DNA from: Pontederia crassipes
Taxonomy: Eukaryota; Streptophyta; Magnoliopsida; Commelinales; Pontederiaceae
Reading direction: 5' to 3'
Assembly (NCBI GenBank): GCA_030549335.1
Contig: JAUKPH010000019.1
Coordinates: 16,504,001 to 16,568,000 of the forward strand
DNA length: 64,000 nucleotides
A model generated the notes under the pieces. It was not told the origin of the DNA. It saw only the letters and a program-made list of their open reading frames with translations, and did no database searches. The translations under genes were made by a program, and so were the position numbers. Shown in pieces: positions 23,400 to 34,415 of the stretch. Position 1 is the stretch's first letter; every line of letters begins with the position of its first letter.

Positions 23400-23813
23400 A
23401 AAAGTATTATCAGAACAATGTGAGCGGGAGAGTGACTGATAGTAACAGTGCAATCGGGATCTTTCTCGGCTGGAATTGTGAAGATAAGTTGGAAAAAAAT
23501 GGTCGAATGTACGATTTTTCTTTTTTTGTGAGAACTAATAACACAAAACTCCTCGTCGACTTGATTGGGTAGGTCTGCCATCATATCTTTGATAAGTCCT
23601 TTTTTCTTCCAGAACCCCCCGGCCCACCATCTAAAGACTTTTCTCTTCCACGTGTACGCACTATCGCAGCGGAGGAATGCATGTGGTACACTGCAACAAA
23701 AGCACCATCATCAGCACTCAGACCCTCGCATGGTTACCGTCTCCTTTGGCTTGCCTATAAATATTGCTTTTGCTGTGACTTGTGATCAACACACAAAGAA
23801 AGAAGAGCAAACG
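23400..23813 (+). promoter_or_regulatory. Promoter and leader of peptide gene 2
   Basis: TATAAAT at 23756-23762, 52 bases before the ATG. Homologous to the promoter of gene 1 and to the orphan copy. An AACAGTGCAA...CTTTCTCGGCTGG segment near 23443-23473 is a diverged form of the module at 22775 and 27678. Confidence 0.65.
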
Positions 23814-24095
23814 ATGATTACGACGAGCGAGAAGAAGAACAAGTCACCGGGCTACCAACAGCGCCACCTTGTCCAGGCGGTGCTAGTGATGGCGCTGGTT
23901 CTGTCCCTCGCCACGGCTGTGCCCTCTTCTGCTGCTGCACGCGTCCAACTTAGTGAAGTGATCTATGGCCCGCTCGACCCCAAATATACGCCGAAAGTGC
24001 CTCCTGGCAAACCATACACAGGGGGGCCACCACACAGGAAGCCGCCCGTCAGTCAAACACAGGGGAGGGGTGGCTACAACGGCCAGCAACCGTGA
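23814..24095 (+). CDS. Small secreted proline-rich peptide precursor (gene 2)
   Basis: The 93-residue product is the paralogue of gene 1. Residues 1-18 are polar (SEKKNK), 19-36 hydrophobic, and AVPSSAAA near 35-42 is a likely signal-peptidase region. The mature part has KVPPGKPYT at 61-69 and KPPVSQ at 76-81, both shared with gene 1, and a different glycine-rich tail (GRGGYNGQQP). No cysteine. The start is the first ATG after the TATA box and lines up with gene 1; the upstream open frame covers promoter DNA and is not coding. The duplication reaches from the promoter to beyond the poly(A) signal. Function is unknown; a signalling peptide cut from the KPYT to PPVSQ region is an inference, a cell-wall protein the alternative. 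Confidence 0.75.
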   Translation: MITTSEKKNKSPGYQQRHLVQAVLVMALVLSLATAVPSSAAARVQLSEVIYGPLDPKYTPKVPPGKPYTGGPPHRKPPVSQTQGRGGYNGQQP

Positions 24096-24530
24096 AGCAC
24101 ATCGCTAGCTTCATGCATGGCATGCATGCAAAATATTAACTGACCATCGATCGCATAGATAGTGGGCGCGCAGCTTCCTCGCGTGCAGTACATACTACAT
24201 AGGAATCATATTATATATCATAATAGTGAAAAAAAAAAACAATAAAAGGTCGTTTGGTGTTGCTGCTCTTGGAGGTGTAATTGATGATGCTTTGTGCACG
24301 ATCACCCCTCCGGGAGCTATATATGCATGCATATCTCTTCGATCGTGTGCGTAATATATATTTGGCCATCGGTCATATGTGTCCAGAATTACTGAATTAT
24401 GAAATATATATCTTGTTGATCAGGGCTTTTGCTATTTTGCGGAAGGTGAAACAAATTGTGTGTCATTTTTTTTTTAATTACAACTTATTTCGATGCAAGA
24501 TCAAATATTGCTACCAGAAAATAGAGTAGT
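24096..24530 (+). other. 3' UTR and duplicated flank of gene 2
   Basis: AATAAA at 24241-24246. Aligns with the region behind gene 1 up to about 24475, including TTGGAGGTG and TGCACGATCACCC blocks. Confidence 0.6.
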
Positions 24531-25589
24531 AGTACGTTTATAAGTGTCGACAAAAATCACTTAAAACGTTACAAATAGGATATATTATCACATTTAACTA
24601 TTTAAATGCTTAATTTGTTAAGAAAAATATTATCACACCAATTTTTTTTCTCCATTTGAGTTTTAAAATGATGAATAAATAAACGTTAAAAAGGCCACAG
24701 CCATGCAAATAGTTTGCTGACAACCCTTTAAATTAAAATTTAAGTGAGGAGAGAAAATACTCATATCATCATCTTTTCTTATTTCATTAAATGGTTATAA
24801 AAATTGAAGGACCCTTATAACAATCTTTTTAGTTATTTATCATTTCATTATATTTTTTTATTATTTTATTTTTTTTAATTATTATGCTGACTAATAAGAT
24901 ACTCATGTTTACTTCCTGTGGTTTTTGAAATCATGCCCAAATAAATTGACATCAAAAGTAATATCATTATCAGATTGACGAGATTTATTAATATTACTAT
25001 CAGGTTCTGAATTATCAATATTTGCGAATATATTTGACTTTATAAGTTAAGTTTGGATTTTAATATTATTTATTTGAAAAATTAATAGGACAATCACTTC
25101 ATCTACATAAAGAGTTTTGACAGAGTATTTAAAAAAAGTTAAATAATTAACAGTTAAAAAGTTAAAACATGCTGAAATTAGTTAGTAGTTTTTAATTAAT
25201 GAACCATTAATAAATTTATCGCACATACTTCATTAAATTGATCAAGCAAAGAGTAAGCCTTGATAATTGTTTTTTACTATGTGATATCCTAGAACAATAA
25301 TATTAATTAATTAGCACAAGAAATAAATTTGATCACATATATTAAATGTTTATTTATTTCAGTAGTTAATTCTGTTAAATTGACGACATAGATGCACATC
25401 AAAGTAAACTAATTAAATAAATATATATAATTAAAACGCATACCGTCTAATTTTATAAGGAAAAAAAAGTTAAAATATGTAACACCTGAATTCGGCACAC
25501 AATCTCCTCTTCTTCTTCTCTTTTTTTTTTTTTTCCAATTTCAACTGCGCCTCAGTCTGCTATAAGCCCAAATAACAGCCCAAATGAAT
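24531..25589. other. AT-rich intergenic sequence
   Basis: No gene. A TGTAACACCTGAATTCGG start near 25478 resembles a Gypsy LTR start but has no visible partner end. Confidence 0.5.
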
Positions 25590-27392
25590 GGCACCAACAA
25601 CTCATTGTCGGGTACCTAACAACTTCACCAGGGAAAGGCCCGTTTTCTCTTTTAAGTGAAACAACATAGCCACTTCTTTCTTGGGATGTTGATTCAGGCA
25701 TCTTAAAGTTTGTATTAAAGTGGTTCCCTTATATAACTATCTTGGAAGTTTAAAAATAGAATGTGGTCTCAACATAGCCCGCTTTTAACATGGTTGGTAT
25801 GGATGTTCGCTGAATTAAATCACCCTCTGAGAACACATATCACAGTGTTTAGTGATAGTAGGGAAGGGATTCACATCCCTGAAAATCTGGTCTTCTACGA
25901 GTGCACCAAGTACATTGAGTTGGAGTGTCACTTTGTTAGCATCTTAGAGACATCTATTTCAAAGGCTTGATCAAGCTGCAGCATACCTTTATGATCAAAT
26001 GTCTTGACAACAACGTTATTAAAATTGTACTGACCGATTCAATCGGTTCAATCGCAAATTGATACTTGGTCAAGTTCGGTTTGACATTAAAACTATTTTA
26101 GCTATTGAACGGACAAAATTCGATTGAACAAAAAAAAAGATCAACCGATGAACCATCCAAGAATCAGTTCAAGGAATTATTTTAAAAAAAAGAAAGCTAA
26201 TTTAAAATGAAAAGAAGTTAAAGAAATGGAAGGATATTATTTAAAAAATATATAAAAAAGGAAAGAAGTAATGGGGCTTAAAAACAAAATTAGAAAGGGA
26301 AACATAAATATAGAAAGATAATTAATACGGAGAGAAAATGATAATTGAATAAAAGGAATGATTAGAAGAGATTATTAGGTGAGAAGAATCTAAAATTAAA
26401 GGAAAAAAGAAGAATTGAGTGAAAAAAAAATAAAGAATGAAGAAAAGAAACTAAATAAACTAACAAAATAAAAAGCTAATAATGATTTGGGATAAAAATA
26501 CATTAATATCTTATCACTATAAGTATATTATACTAATCATAATGTTTGAGTAAGTATTAAGTTTTTTTAATGCAATAAGTAATTAGAAAAAGAATAAATT
26601 TTAAAAAAGGAACAACAAAAAAATGAAAATAAAAAGGGACGAATAAATGAAAACAAATAAGCGAACCAAACTTTTAAAAAGTGAATTAGATTTAAATAAA
26701 TTAGCATAGCATCACAAATATTATATAAATAATAAAAAACTATAATAATGTACCAATTATGATAATTGAAGATAGCTTAAATTTATAAAATATAATAAAT
26801 AATAATTTATACTAATTTATTATTATTAGTATGATATATTATATAATATTAATTGTGATATATATTCAAAATTAATATAAATAATATTATTTTTATAAAA
26901 TTCGATTCAATTTAGTTGAATCCGATCAAACCGACCACTCACAATTCGATAATAAATTCAATTCGATCGCTGTCCAGATTTGAAAATATTACTTGACAAA
27001 GTCTCTTGGAGTTGGTCGATAATTTTCAACCTCCAACTTGAGGGGGAATTTGGAGAGTTGTCAACTGCTTTCTCCTCCAATAACTTTGTTATTTGTCTTT
27101 ATTTCACAGGTAGTATTTGTCTGTCTCAGAGGTAGTTAGTGGCGGTCATAGTGTTGTAGCAAGGCTGTTCAATGTAACACTGATACGTTTCTTAATTCCT
27201 AGCATGTCCCTAGCTACCTCTAGAAGCTGTTATATTATGGAAAAAAGAATATAAATAGGAGGAATTGTAATAGGGAGTTTTGGATTGAAAAATAATATAA
27301 AGGCTCCTTCGTGGCTCTTTCGCCCAACACCGCGCGACGTGTTCTTTCTGCTCCTCCTCTATCTGGTGGAATTAATTTGCAGGTTCCGATCA
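25590..27392 (+). mobile_element. Broken Copia element: RNase H remnant, purine tract, 3' LTR
   Basis: Plus-strand frames at about 25600-25985 resemble Copia RNase H, with a TKYIELECHFV match to the usual TKHIxxDCHFV. A purine tract (TGAGGGGGAATT) at 27039-27050 precedes an LTR starting TGGAGAG at 27051 and ending near 27392. A MITE splits it. The 5' part is missing and the coding remnant has several breaks. Confidence 0.65.
26012..26991. mobile_element. MULE-like MITE inside the Copia remnant
   Basis: Ends AACGTTATTAAAATTG and (reverse complement) TAATATTTTCAAATC. Flanks CTTGACAAC (26003-26011) and CTTGACAAA (26992-27000) match at eight of nine bases, a MULE-type target duplication. The subterminal DNA is rich in GATTCAATCGGTTCAAT-type motifs. 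Confidence 0.7.
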
Positions 27393-27677
27393 AGAAATCT
27401 TGTCATCCAATATGGAAAGCATGAGGGAGATATAAAAAACTTCCTGTTCTTTCTCTCTTACTAAAGCAAATATCAATAATAAATTATAATATAAAAAGAC
27501 AATCATGTACACATCGCATCGTGCAGGAAAAAATGACCTCCACTTGTCAACTTGACATGTTTGATCCACTATTTACAGTATTCTTCTACACCAAAGCAAC
27601 CATTCATCTGTAGCATTTTCATGTTCTCCTTTCGTCTCATTAATCAACTAATTAAGTAAATCTTCAGATATATAATT

Positions 27678-27814
27678 AACGGTGCAAACTCGTCATCATC
27701 AACCTTCGGCTGGCGGCTCGTCTATAAATTTGGCCTAGTTTCAGTCCACTCGCATCATGGGTCATAAGAGAGGCTCAAGGTGTAGCTGGACCGATCAAGT
27801 AAACCAACTGCACA
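27678..27814 (+). promoter_or_regulatory. Proximal promoter of peptide gene 3
   Basis: AACGGTGCAAACT at 27678-27690 is identical to 22775-22787 in the orphan promoter and is followed by TTCGGCTGGCGG, like the CTCGGCTTGCCGG there. TATAAAT lies at 27723-27729. An ATG at 27757 opens a 40-codon frame overlapping the main start in another frame. It is 28 bases after the TATA box, so it may fall upstream of the transcript start. Confidence 0.6.
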
Positions 27815-28066
27815 ATGAAGCTTTCCATTCTCATCGCTTTAGTACTGGTTGCAGCGGCGGCTCGCGCCACCATCTGTGATGCAGAGTTATACCTCCGAGC
27901 AGGGTTAGGCCCCTTCAGCAGGCGGCCCTGTTACCGCCGCTCACCTTACTACCAGATGAGGCTGCCTTGTGACGGCCGGCCCCCTTACAACCCGGCGGAA
28001 CAGCTGCCTCCGAGGCACGGTGACGAGACTCCTTGTCAGCCGCCGACCGAGAGTCACCATGCTTAA
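27815..28066 (+). CDS. Small secreted cysteine-containing, proline/arginine-rich peptide (gene 3)
   Basis: The 83-residue product is of no family I recognise. Residues 1-19 (MKLSILIALV then Ala-rich) form a clear signal peptide. The mature part is basic and proline-rich with four cysteines at 21, 39, 52 and 74, spaced C-x17-C-x12-C-x21-C, which fits neither RALF, plant defensin, nor lipid-transfer patterns. Blocks GPFSRRPCYRR and DGRPPYNP recall the Pro/Lys/Arg character of genes 1 and 2, but no residue alignment is convincing. A TATA box stands 86 bases before the ATG, and AATAAA at 28142-28147 follows. The promoter module shared with the orphan copy suggests co-regulation or common origin. 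Function unknown. Confidence 0.65.
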   Translation: MKLSILIALVLVAAAARATICDAELYLRAGLGPFSRRPCYRRSPYYQMRLPCDGRPPYNPAEQLPPRHGDETPCQPPTESHHA

Positions 28067-28269
28067 TCGTGGCTACTTAAGAGAGAGGTAGATGGCCAGA
28101 GAAAATACCACAAATTCTGCACGCAGTGGCTAATATATATAAATAAATAATGAAGTGTGCATCCTGGCTAGAGAAGCAGGGGTTAAAATATGGCACCGGT
28201 GATGATTCTGTTAATGGAGTACTTTACGTACTCTGATATGTAATGAAGGTTTACATGGTTTTATACTAG

Positions 28270-28860
28270 GCATACCGTTTTACTTACTTAATCTATTATG
28301 GTGCTCATCATGGTTTGCTTAACTGCCGGCTTAATCACAATTTTAATCTATATCTATGCATATATGTATGTACAATGCTGTCGGAGCAGATGGCAGCCAA
28401 GAGATCTAGGAATATGTGATCTTTCTCAGGGACTTTTTCTTTCCCCTTACGAAATGTATGTATGAAATACTTGCACAATAAATTATTTTCTTAATAAAAC
28501 TATTGAAATGAAAGAAATATTTGCGAGATAATGTAATATTCTTAAATAATAATATGAAATTAGCTACCTCTTGTATCATATTTTTTTTAACCAAATGAAA
28601 TAGAATCCGGAGGCTCTTATGAAAATGAAAAGAATTAATACTATTTTTTAAAATTTTGTACCTCGGAATGTTAGTGCCAATAAAAAAAATACTCACGACA
28701 ATATAAAAAGATGAATTTAATGTAGGTGTCAAAATATTTTCGTCTGAAGCACATACATTATTATTTTTCATAATAAATATAATTTTTTTATATAATTTAA
28801 GAAATATATCGAAAAATATATTGAAAAAAAAAATGTGTAACTAATTGCCACGCTTCAAAA
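28270..28860. other. AT-rich intergenic sequence
   Basis: No gene. Open frames on the minus strand here are low-complexity and unlike any protein family. Confidence 0.5.
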
Positions 28861-28869
28861 TAAAACCCT

Positions 28870-29300
28870 TGGCACTTATCAAAATGAAGATCCAAGGGCG
28901 CGGATCCAGCTCAGACGGCGCTGCCGCCCCCACGTGAGCGATCCGCCCCACCTAAAAAAATTGGGCGGCGGCTGTGTTAAGCTCATCCTGGACGGTTGAT
29001 AATTTTAGTGTAGGGGATAATAAAGAAAGAAAATATTTTTTTAATAAGAAAAATTTATGCTGATTAATTTTTTTAAAAGTTTAATTCTTTCAAAAGAATA
29101 TATATATTTTTTATATTCTTAACAGGCCGGCCGCCCTTGCCAGAGCCCAATCCGCCTAACCTAAAAAATTTGGGCGGCGGCTGGCCACCCCTGCCGGAGC
29201 CCGATCCCCCCCACATAAAAGATGGATGGATCCACCCCATAGGTGGGCGGATCGGCCTATGGCAGGGGCGGCGCGGCCGCTGCCCCGTCTAAAAAAACAT
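28870..29300. repeat. GC-rich dispersed repeat
   Basis: A motif of about 40 bases, CCGCC(C)(C)ACCTAAAAAA then TTGGGCGGCGGCTG, occurs near 28940-28975 and 29150-29182, and a partial inverted form (GGTGGGCGGATCGG) near 29240. Probably part of a transposon that I cannot assign. Confidence 0.45.
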
Positions 29301-31080
29301 CTTGCCATAAAAAAACGCCAGAAAACGAACGCCGAAAGACTCGCCTTATTTTCTAAGTCGAATGTCAGAGCTGGAGGTCACCGGAAAAGCAAAAAATGGC
29401 CTGTAGTTCGGTCCAAGGATCCTTGTCAGAGGTTGGACTCGCCGGAGCTAGAAGAAGTCGTCCGTGTTCGTGGTCGGACGACGCCGAATTGCAGGATCGT
29501 GAGAGATGGAGTGAGGAGAGATCAATTGAGGTGAGCGAGAGTAAAAATGGCGAGTGACAGTCGAGAAGCAGGTGGATGAAAATTTATGAGAGTTTTCGAT
29601 GGGCCTACGAACGGTACGTGGGCTGTCGGGAAACTAACTTTTGGGTATTAAATGACAGGAGTTTATTTTCCGATGAGCCTTTCCATCCAAACATCAGACG
29701 GCGCCTTCGGCTGTGGGAAAAGGGTTCTGAGTTCTGCCTGTTGGTAATTTTAACATTAATATAATCAAATGGACGTCCCTCAAATTTGATAATATGTTAA
29801 TATTATTACATTTTTAATTTGAATTCCAGCCATTAATTTTTCAACGGTAATTTTGATGGTCGATAATTATCGATAAGTTTAATATTAAAATAATCAAATG
29901 GATGCTGTTAAAATGATTCATCCTCTTTCTGACTCATTCTTCTAAAAATTCTCTTTTGAATAAAGTGGAGGGTAAGAGACAAGCAATTGAAGCAAATTTA
30001 ACTCTGAGATACGTAAAACACTTTCAAAAGTTGATAAAATTATAACTTACGTAGAATTTTTAGAAGAATTATTAAGAGAATATAGCATTGCTCAATTTAG
30101 TAATATGTTAACATTATTATATTATAATTTGATTCAAACAGTCAACACCATTAGAATTTTCGATGGCAGCTCCGGTCGTCGAGTTTTGAAATTCGTCAAA
30201 ATTATTATTTTGGACGGATTATGCTCGTCCAAAAAATACTCGTCACAAAAGCAATTGCGAGGAGTTACAATACATGTCAGAAGTTACGACGGATTAAACC
30301 ATCGGACATAGAACCATAGCAAGTTGCAACTTGCAAAGGATTAGATCGGCCAACAAAAAATTCATTGTTACCATTGGATTGTGAGTTATCCATGTGAAGC
30401 TAACAAGTTGCACACCCCCCTTCGATCCTCTTTCTCTTCCTCTTCCAAGTGATGAAATTTATTAATCTAAACTTTGTTATGATTAAAATGATCTTTTCTC
30501 AGTCAATTTCTGATTAGTTTAGAACTTAAAAAAATAATTAGATATAGGTCCGAGAGAGTCGAGCCTTCCTGGTTGAACCGGTGTCTCAATTTTCTCTGAT
30601 CAATCCAACTTTGAAAAAGAAACGAAACCAAGTTATGTTATATTATTTATGTATATATAATTCTATATTCGCTAGGGTAGGCCATATTTAAATAAAATAT
30701 AATATATAGTACAACATAATTGATCATATATAATAATATATATTATATTGCAAAATAAATATAATAATATACTAATGCATATAACTTGGTCTGTATACAA
30801 TTGGATTTGGATTCATATCTACTCGATTCTTATTGATACTAGAACAAATTCTTGAAAAAATGAATCAGTATAAACAAGTCCTTCGTTGGACACACCATTT
30901 TTTTTTGTTTAATTTAAGTTTGGAAATCCTTGTTGTCATAAATAAACAATTTTTAAACGTAAGATTAGTAGATTACAATCTTTTATCACAGAAAGAAAAT
31001 GTATATTAATCGTTGTGGACCAGTAAAGAAAAGTAACACTTTTAATACGGAAGAAAAATTAGGAAGGAATCAACTGATAT
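29301..31080. other. Intergenic with CACTA-like debris
   Basis: No gene. Between about 29830 and 30310 motifs such as CGATGG, GTCGTCGAG and ACGACGGATTAAACC resemble CACTA subterminal repeats, but no terminal CACTACAA was found. Confidence 0.4.
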
Positions 31081-31151
31081 ATATTTCATGTGCAAGAACA
31101 GAAAGATGACAGCAACAAATCTCAATCAAATCTTACGTAAAGGAAAAAAAA

Positions 31152-31943
31152 TCAGCAATATACTCTCAGCAACTCCTCCAAGTACTCCTCTCCCAAGTCC
31201 TCCAGCTCCACGACCACGCTCTCCGTCCTCCTTCCGGCCTCCTTACCGCCTCCGTCGCCGTCGGCGGGAGGCGTCCTCCTACTCCTCCGGCTCCTCATCG
31301 AGTGCTTCTTCTTCAGAGCCAGCACGGGCGAGGCGTCGCCGCCGCAGCAGTCCAGGCAGCTGCTCCGCAGCGACTCGCGCACCCGCTCCACCGGGAAGTT
31401 GAGCACCGCATCCTGCCCTCTGATGGACAAAGCCGCCTGATCGTACGCCATCGCGGCCGCCTCGGGGCTGTCGAACGTCCCCAGCCACACCCGGGCGCCC
31501 TTCCTCGTCGAGTCGCGTATCTCCGCCGCGAACTTTCCCCAGGGGCGCTTCCGCACCCCGATGTAGCACTTGACGCCCTCCGGCGGTGCGCTGCGGTGCC
31601 CGTCCTCGTCCTCCTCCGGCGGCCGCTCGTGATTTTTCTTCGTCTCGTGCTCCGTTGGCCGGCGGCGTCTGGGGTTAAGGAGCGCGGCCGGCCGGGGGGC
31701 ATTGGCGGCGGCGGCGGCTTCGACGAGCACGTCCAGCAGAAGGATCTGCTCGAGGTCGACGTCGCTGGCGTTGAAGGGGAAGGATTCGTCGGGAGCTTGG
31801 AACTGGTAACACGATGAGGAAGCATCCAAGACTGGCGATTCCATCGAGCTTGGTGTTAGTGGTGGTGGCGCTGCAGATGGAGGTGGCACCGTACGTTCAA
31901 GAGCTGAGAACTTTAATAGACAGAGGAAGCATGTGGCGTCCAT
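31152..31943 (-). CDS. ERF1B/ERF15-like AP2/ERF transcription factor (group IX)
   Basis: The 263-residue product is a nuclear activator of the ethylene/jasmonate branch of the AP2/ERF family, which binds GCC boxes. The AP2/ERF domain spans about 126-186, with [15 protein letters not shown], the ERF-type Ala and Asp residues, and [22 protein letters not shown] at 55-70 corresponds to the N-terminal conserved motif of ERF1. A basic cluster [13 protein letters not shown] (211-223) is a likely nuclear signal, and [13 protein letters not shown] (247-259) is the acidic EDLL activation motif. Ile replaces the usual first Arg of YRGVR; I recall the same [11 protein letters not shown] form in other ERF1B-like proteins. 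A start at Met34 (31844), giving MESPVLD, is closer to the family's usual N terminus; both starts are possible. Intronless, as usual for the group. Confidence 0.9.
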   Translation of the reverse strand: MDATCFLCLLKFSALERTVPPPSAAPPPLTPSSMESPVLDASSSCYQFQAPDESFPFNASDVDLEQILLLDVLVEAAAAANAPRPAALLNPRRRRPTEHETKKNHERPPEEDEDGHRSAPPEGVKCYIGVRKRPWGKFAAEIRDSTRKGARVWLGTFDSPEAAAMAYDQAALSIRGQDAVLNFPVERVRESLRSSCLDCCGGDASPVLALKKKHSMRSRRSRRTPPADGDGGGKEAGRRTESVVVELEDLGEEYLEELLRVYC

Positions 31944-31995
31944 AATTTGCAGCTTAAAACCAACGAAGCGTCGGGTCCCAGTTCATGGATAATGG

Positions 31996-32048
31996 CACGT
32001 GCGTGAATGACGTAGGGCAGCTGAATAGGTACAAAATATATGACGTCC
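31996..32048 (-). promoter_or_regulatory. ERF promoter: TATA-like box, G-box and TGACG motifs
   Basis: On the minus strand TATATTTT at 32040-32033 is a TATA candidate about 90 bases before Met1. Nearby are CACGTG (31996-32001) and two TGACGT sites (32008-32013 and 32041-32046), sites of bHLH/bZIP and TGA-type factors. Function is inferred from motif knowledge only. Confidence 0.45.
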
Positions 32049-32207
32049 TCAATTATACAGAATCTACAACAATATAAGTATGCAAGAAGAGGGAGATAAG
32101 AAATGAATTAAAAATAAGCAATATTTGGTCAATAGTTGAGGCAGACAACTGATAATCTCAAATGTGAGCCATCAACTTGGAGTAGATAACTTTTAAACAC
32201 TTAATTA

Positions 32208-32765
32208 AGGGATTAATAAAGGTGTAACACTTTTTAGGTGTAACTTTATATAACACATAAATATGAATTGTTGGATCTAATAAATGGTCCAAATCGATCT
32301 AACCCTTCTTCCTTGCAACCACCACCCTCTCTTGAGACCTTCTCCCTTTCGACTGTCGCCCCCCTCTCGCCTGCGACCCTCTCCCTTCCTCCCTCCCACC
32401 TTCCCTCTCCCCTACGACCACTAGTCTCATCGTCTTCCTCTCCTCCGGCCGACAACCCCCATCTTCCCCGTCGCCGATTGCCTCCTCTTCTTTGATCACC
32501 GATCACATTTACAACAGCAGCAGCAAGATCAACAACATGGCAGAGGCACTCGGGATGGGGTGGACGGCGCACTCGCTCTTGGCCAGTGATGGCACTTCTA
32601 GTCGGCAATCGCAAAAGGGCAAGGACAGGCAGAGGAGGAAAGATGAAATCCCTTAATCTTAATTGATAGATCTATCAATTAAGATTAAGGGATTTCATCT
32701 GAACCGTTGGATCAGGTGTTACTTAAAATTACATCTAAGAGGTGTTAATACCCTCATTAATCCCC
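32208..32765. mobile_element. MITE with 75-bp imperfect terminal inverted repeats
   Basis: The ends share GGATTAATnAnGG, then (A)ACACxTxTTAGxTGTAA, and GTTGGATC about 75 bases in. TTAATTA flanks both sides (32201-32207 and 32766-32772). The interior has a pyrimidine-rich segment and a perfect palindrome. Open frames in it are not genes. Confidence 0.65.
32641..32700. repeat. Perfect 60-bp palindrome
   Basis: The two 30-base halves are exact reverse complements with no spacer, centred on AGATCT at 32668-32673. Confidence 0.97.
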
Positions 32766-33589
32766 TTAATTAATGATTGTGTATTTGTTGGTGAAAATAA
32801 TTCGTGCCTATTTTACTAAAAGATGAAGTGCTATTCTTAAGAAAATATTAACTGCCAGTATAATTAACCACCGATTCTTAAATCATATTCATTGAATGGT
32901 ATACTATTACATTTATTATTGTCTTTTTTATGACAGCGATTAAAAATAATTTAATTCGAAACGATAAATATAAAACTTTAAACTAATGACGCGTTCTGGT
33001 TTACATACTTTAGAGGCTATCATGATATTCTTATCTTCGAGCATAGATATAATGTATCTATAAAGTTAATTAATTAGTACTATTTCTGGTTTTTTATTTT
33101 GGTTTTTTCTTTGTATTTCACTTAAAAACAACTATTTATGGGGAAAAAAGGAAGGTTTTTTTTTTTATTCCTATGCATGCAGCTGCGCACATTTTAAAAG
33201 GATTCTTCACTTCCTTCTCTTTAACCCTCTCATTTTAATCATGTGATGCATCGAGGCTCCATTGATGTTATTCGCATTGTTTTGTCGGTTGATTTGTCAT
33301 AAATATTCGAGTCACGCCTTTCTTATGCATTTTAAATTAATCATTTTATGTACATGCTTGCAACAAAACATTATTGTCAATTTCTGTGGACCAATTGATC
33401 TCTACATCACATCATTTTCTTAATACTATTTTTTACGATCAGAATAACTGGCATTGGTTAAGCACTATTATATTTTTTTTCGGTAGCCAATCGTCAGTAT
33501 TTGAGAAGCAGTGCCGACTATTCAACCCGCGCGACATTAACGATTATACGCATTGACTATAGATTAGAAGGTCGGTTCACTATCAAGTT

Positions 33590-33700
33590 CAATTAATCTA
33601 GTAAAGTCACATCAGATTACATACCTGAGAGTGATAGTGATAGGTGAGTCTCCCAACATGGATTCGAACTCGAGATCTATTTAAGTGAGTAGGGACGAGG
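33590..33700 (-). repeat. Possible SINE fragment
   Basis: On the minus strand GAGTTCGAATCC matches the pol III B box of tRNA-derived SINEs. No A box remains, so the call is weak. Confidence 0.25.
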
Positions 33701-34415
33701 AAAAGTTAGGAGGGCCAAGAGTGCGGAGAAAAAATAACACGTATATATGCATTTATAAACATATAATTATAACAAAATAAAAAAATTACTTTATAAAAAT
33801 ATATATTAAAAAATAACTTATAATTATAAATTTTATTTATTTTAATTAATATTTTTTTATTATTCATACATGCATTTTTTATTTATCATGTTCATCGTGC
33901 AAGTTAAAAGTTTATAATAAAATAATATAATTATATTTAACATTATATATATACATATATGTGAAATAATTAACTTCAAAAAGTTAGATGAAGATATATG
34001 CAACTAATTTTTTAAATACTTAACTAAGTAGTATGATTTGTTATAGAAAGAAATCAAATCTTTTCATATATCTCATAAATACAATAATATATTATCCATA
34101 TGTAGATTTCATAAGATTAGCACCTATTATATTTTTTTTTTTAAGAAGCATGTATGGTATATTATTATGTATAGTATACTTAAAAAATTAATGGGGCCGA
34201 TCATAATTTTTTTAAAAATCATATATGATATATAATTATACATATATAGTATAACAAAAAGTTGGGGGGCAAGGCCCCCTAACTAATATGTAGTTCCGTT
34301 CTTATAAGTGAGGATGTGTCATTTATCACTCCATCCTAATCTTTATTAGTAAGCATTATTATAAATACATGCGATTTAAAATTTATTTATATTTTTTTAA
34401 AAGAGGATCATGCTA

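Noticed and set aside
28406-28771. Minus-strand frame of 121 codons, Lys/Ile/Phe-rich
   Set aside because: Low-complexity AT-rich DNA without promoter, domain or coding bias.
31302-31825. Frames of about 170 codons overlapping the ERF gene
   Set aside because: Shadows of the GC-rich ERF coding sequence; the AP2 domain is only in the 31152-31943 minus frame.
32246-32614. Minus-strand frame of 122 codons, Gly/Arg/Glu-rich
   Set aside because: Inside a MITE and produced by its polypyrimidine tract.
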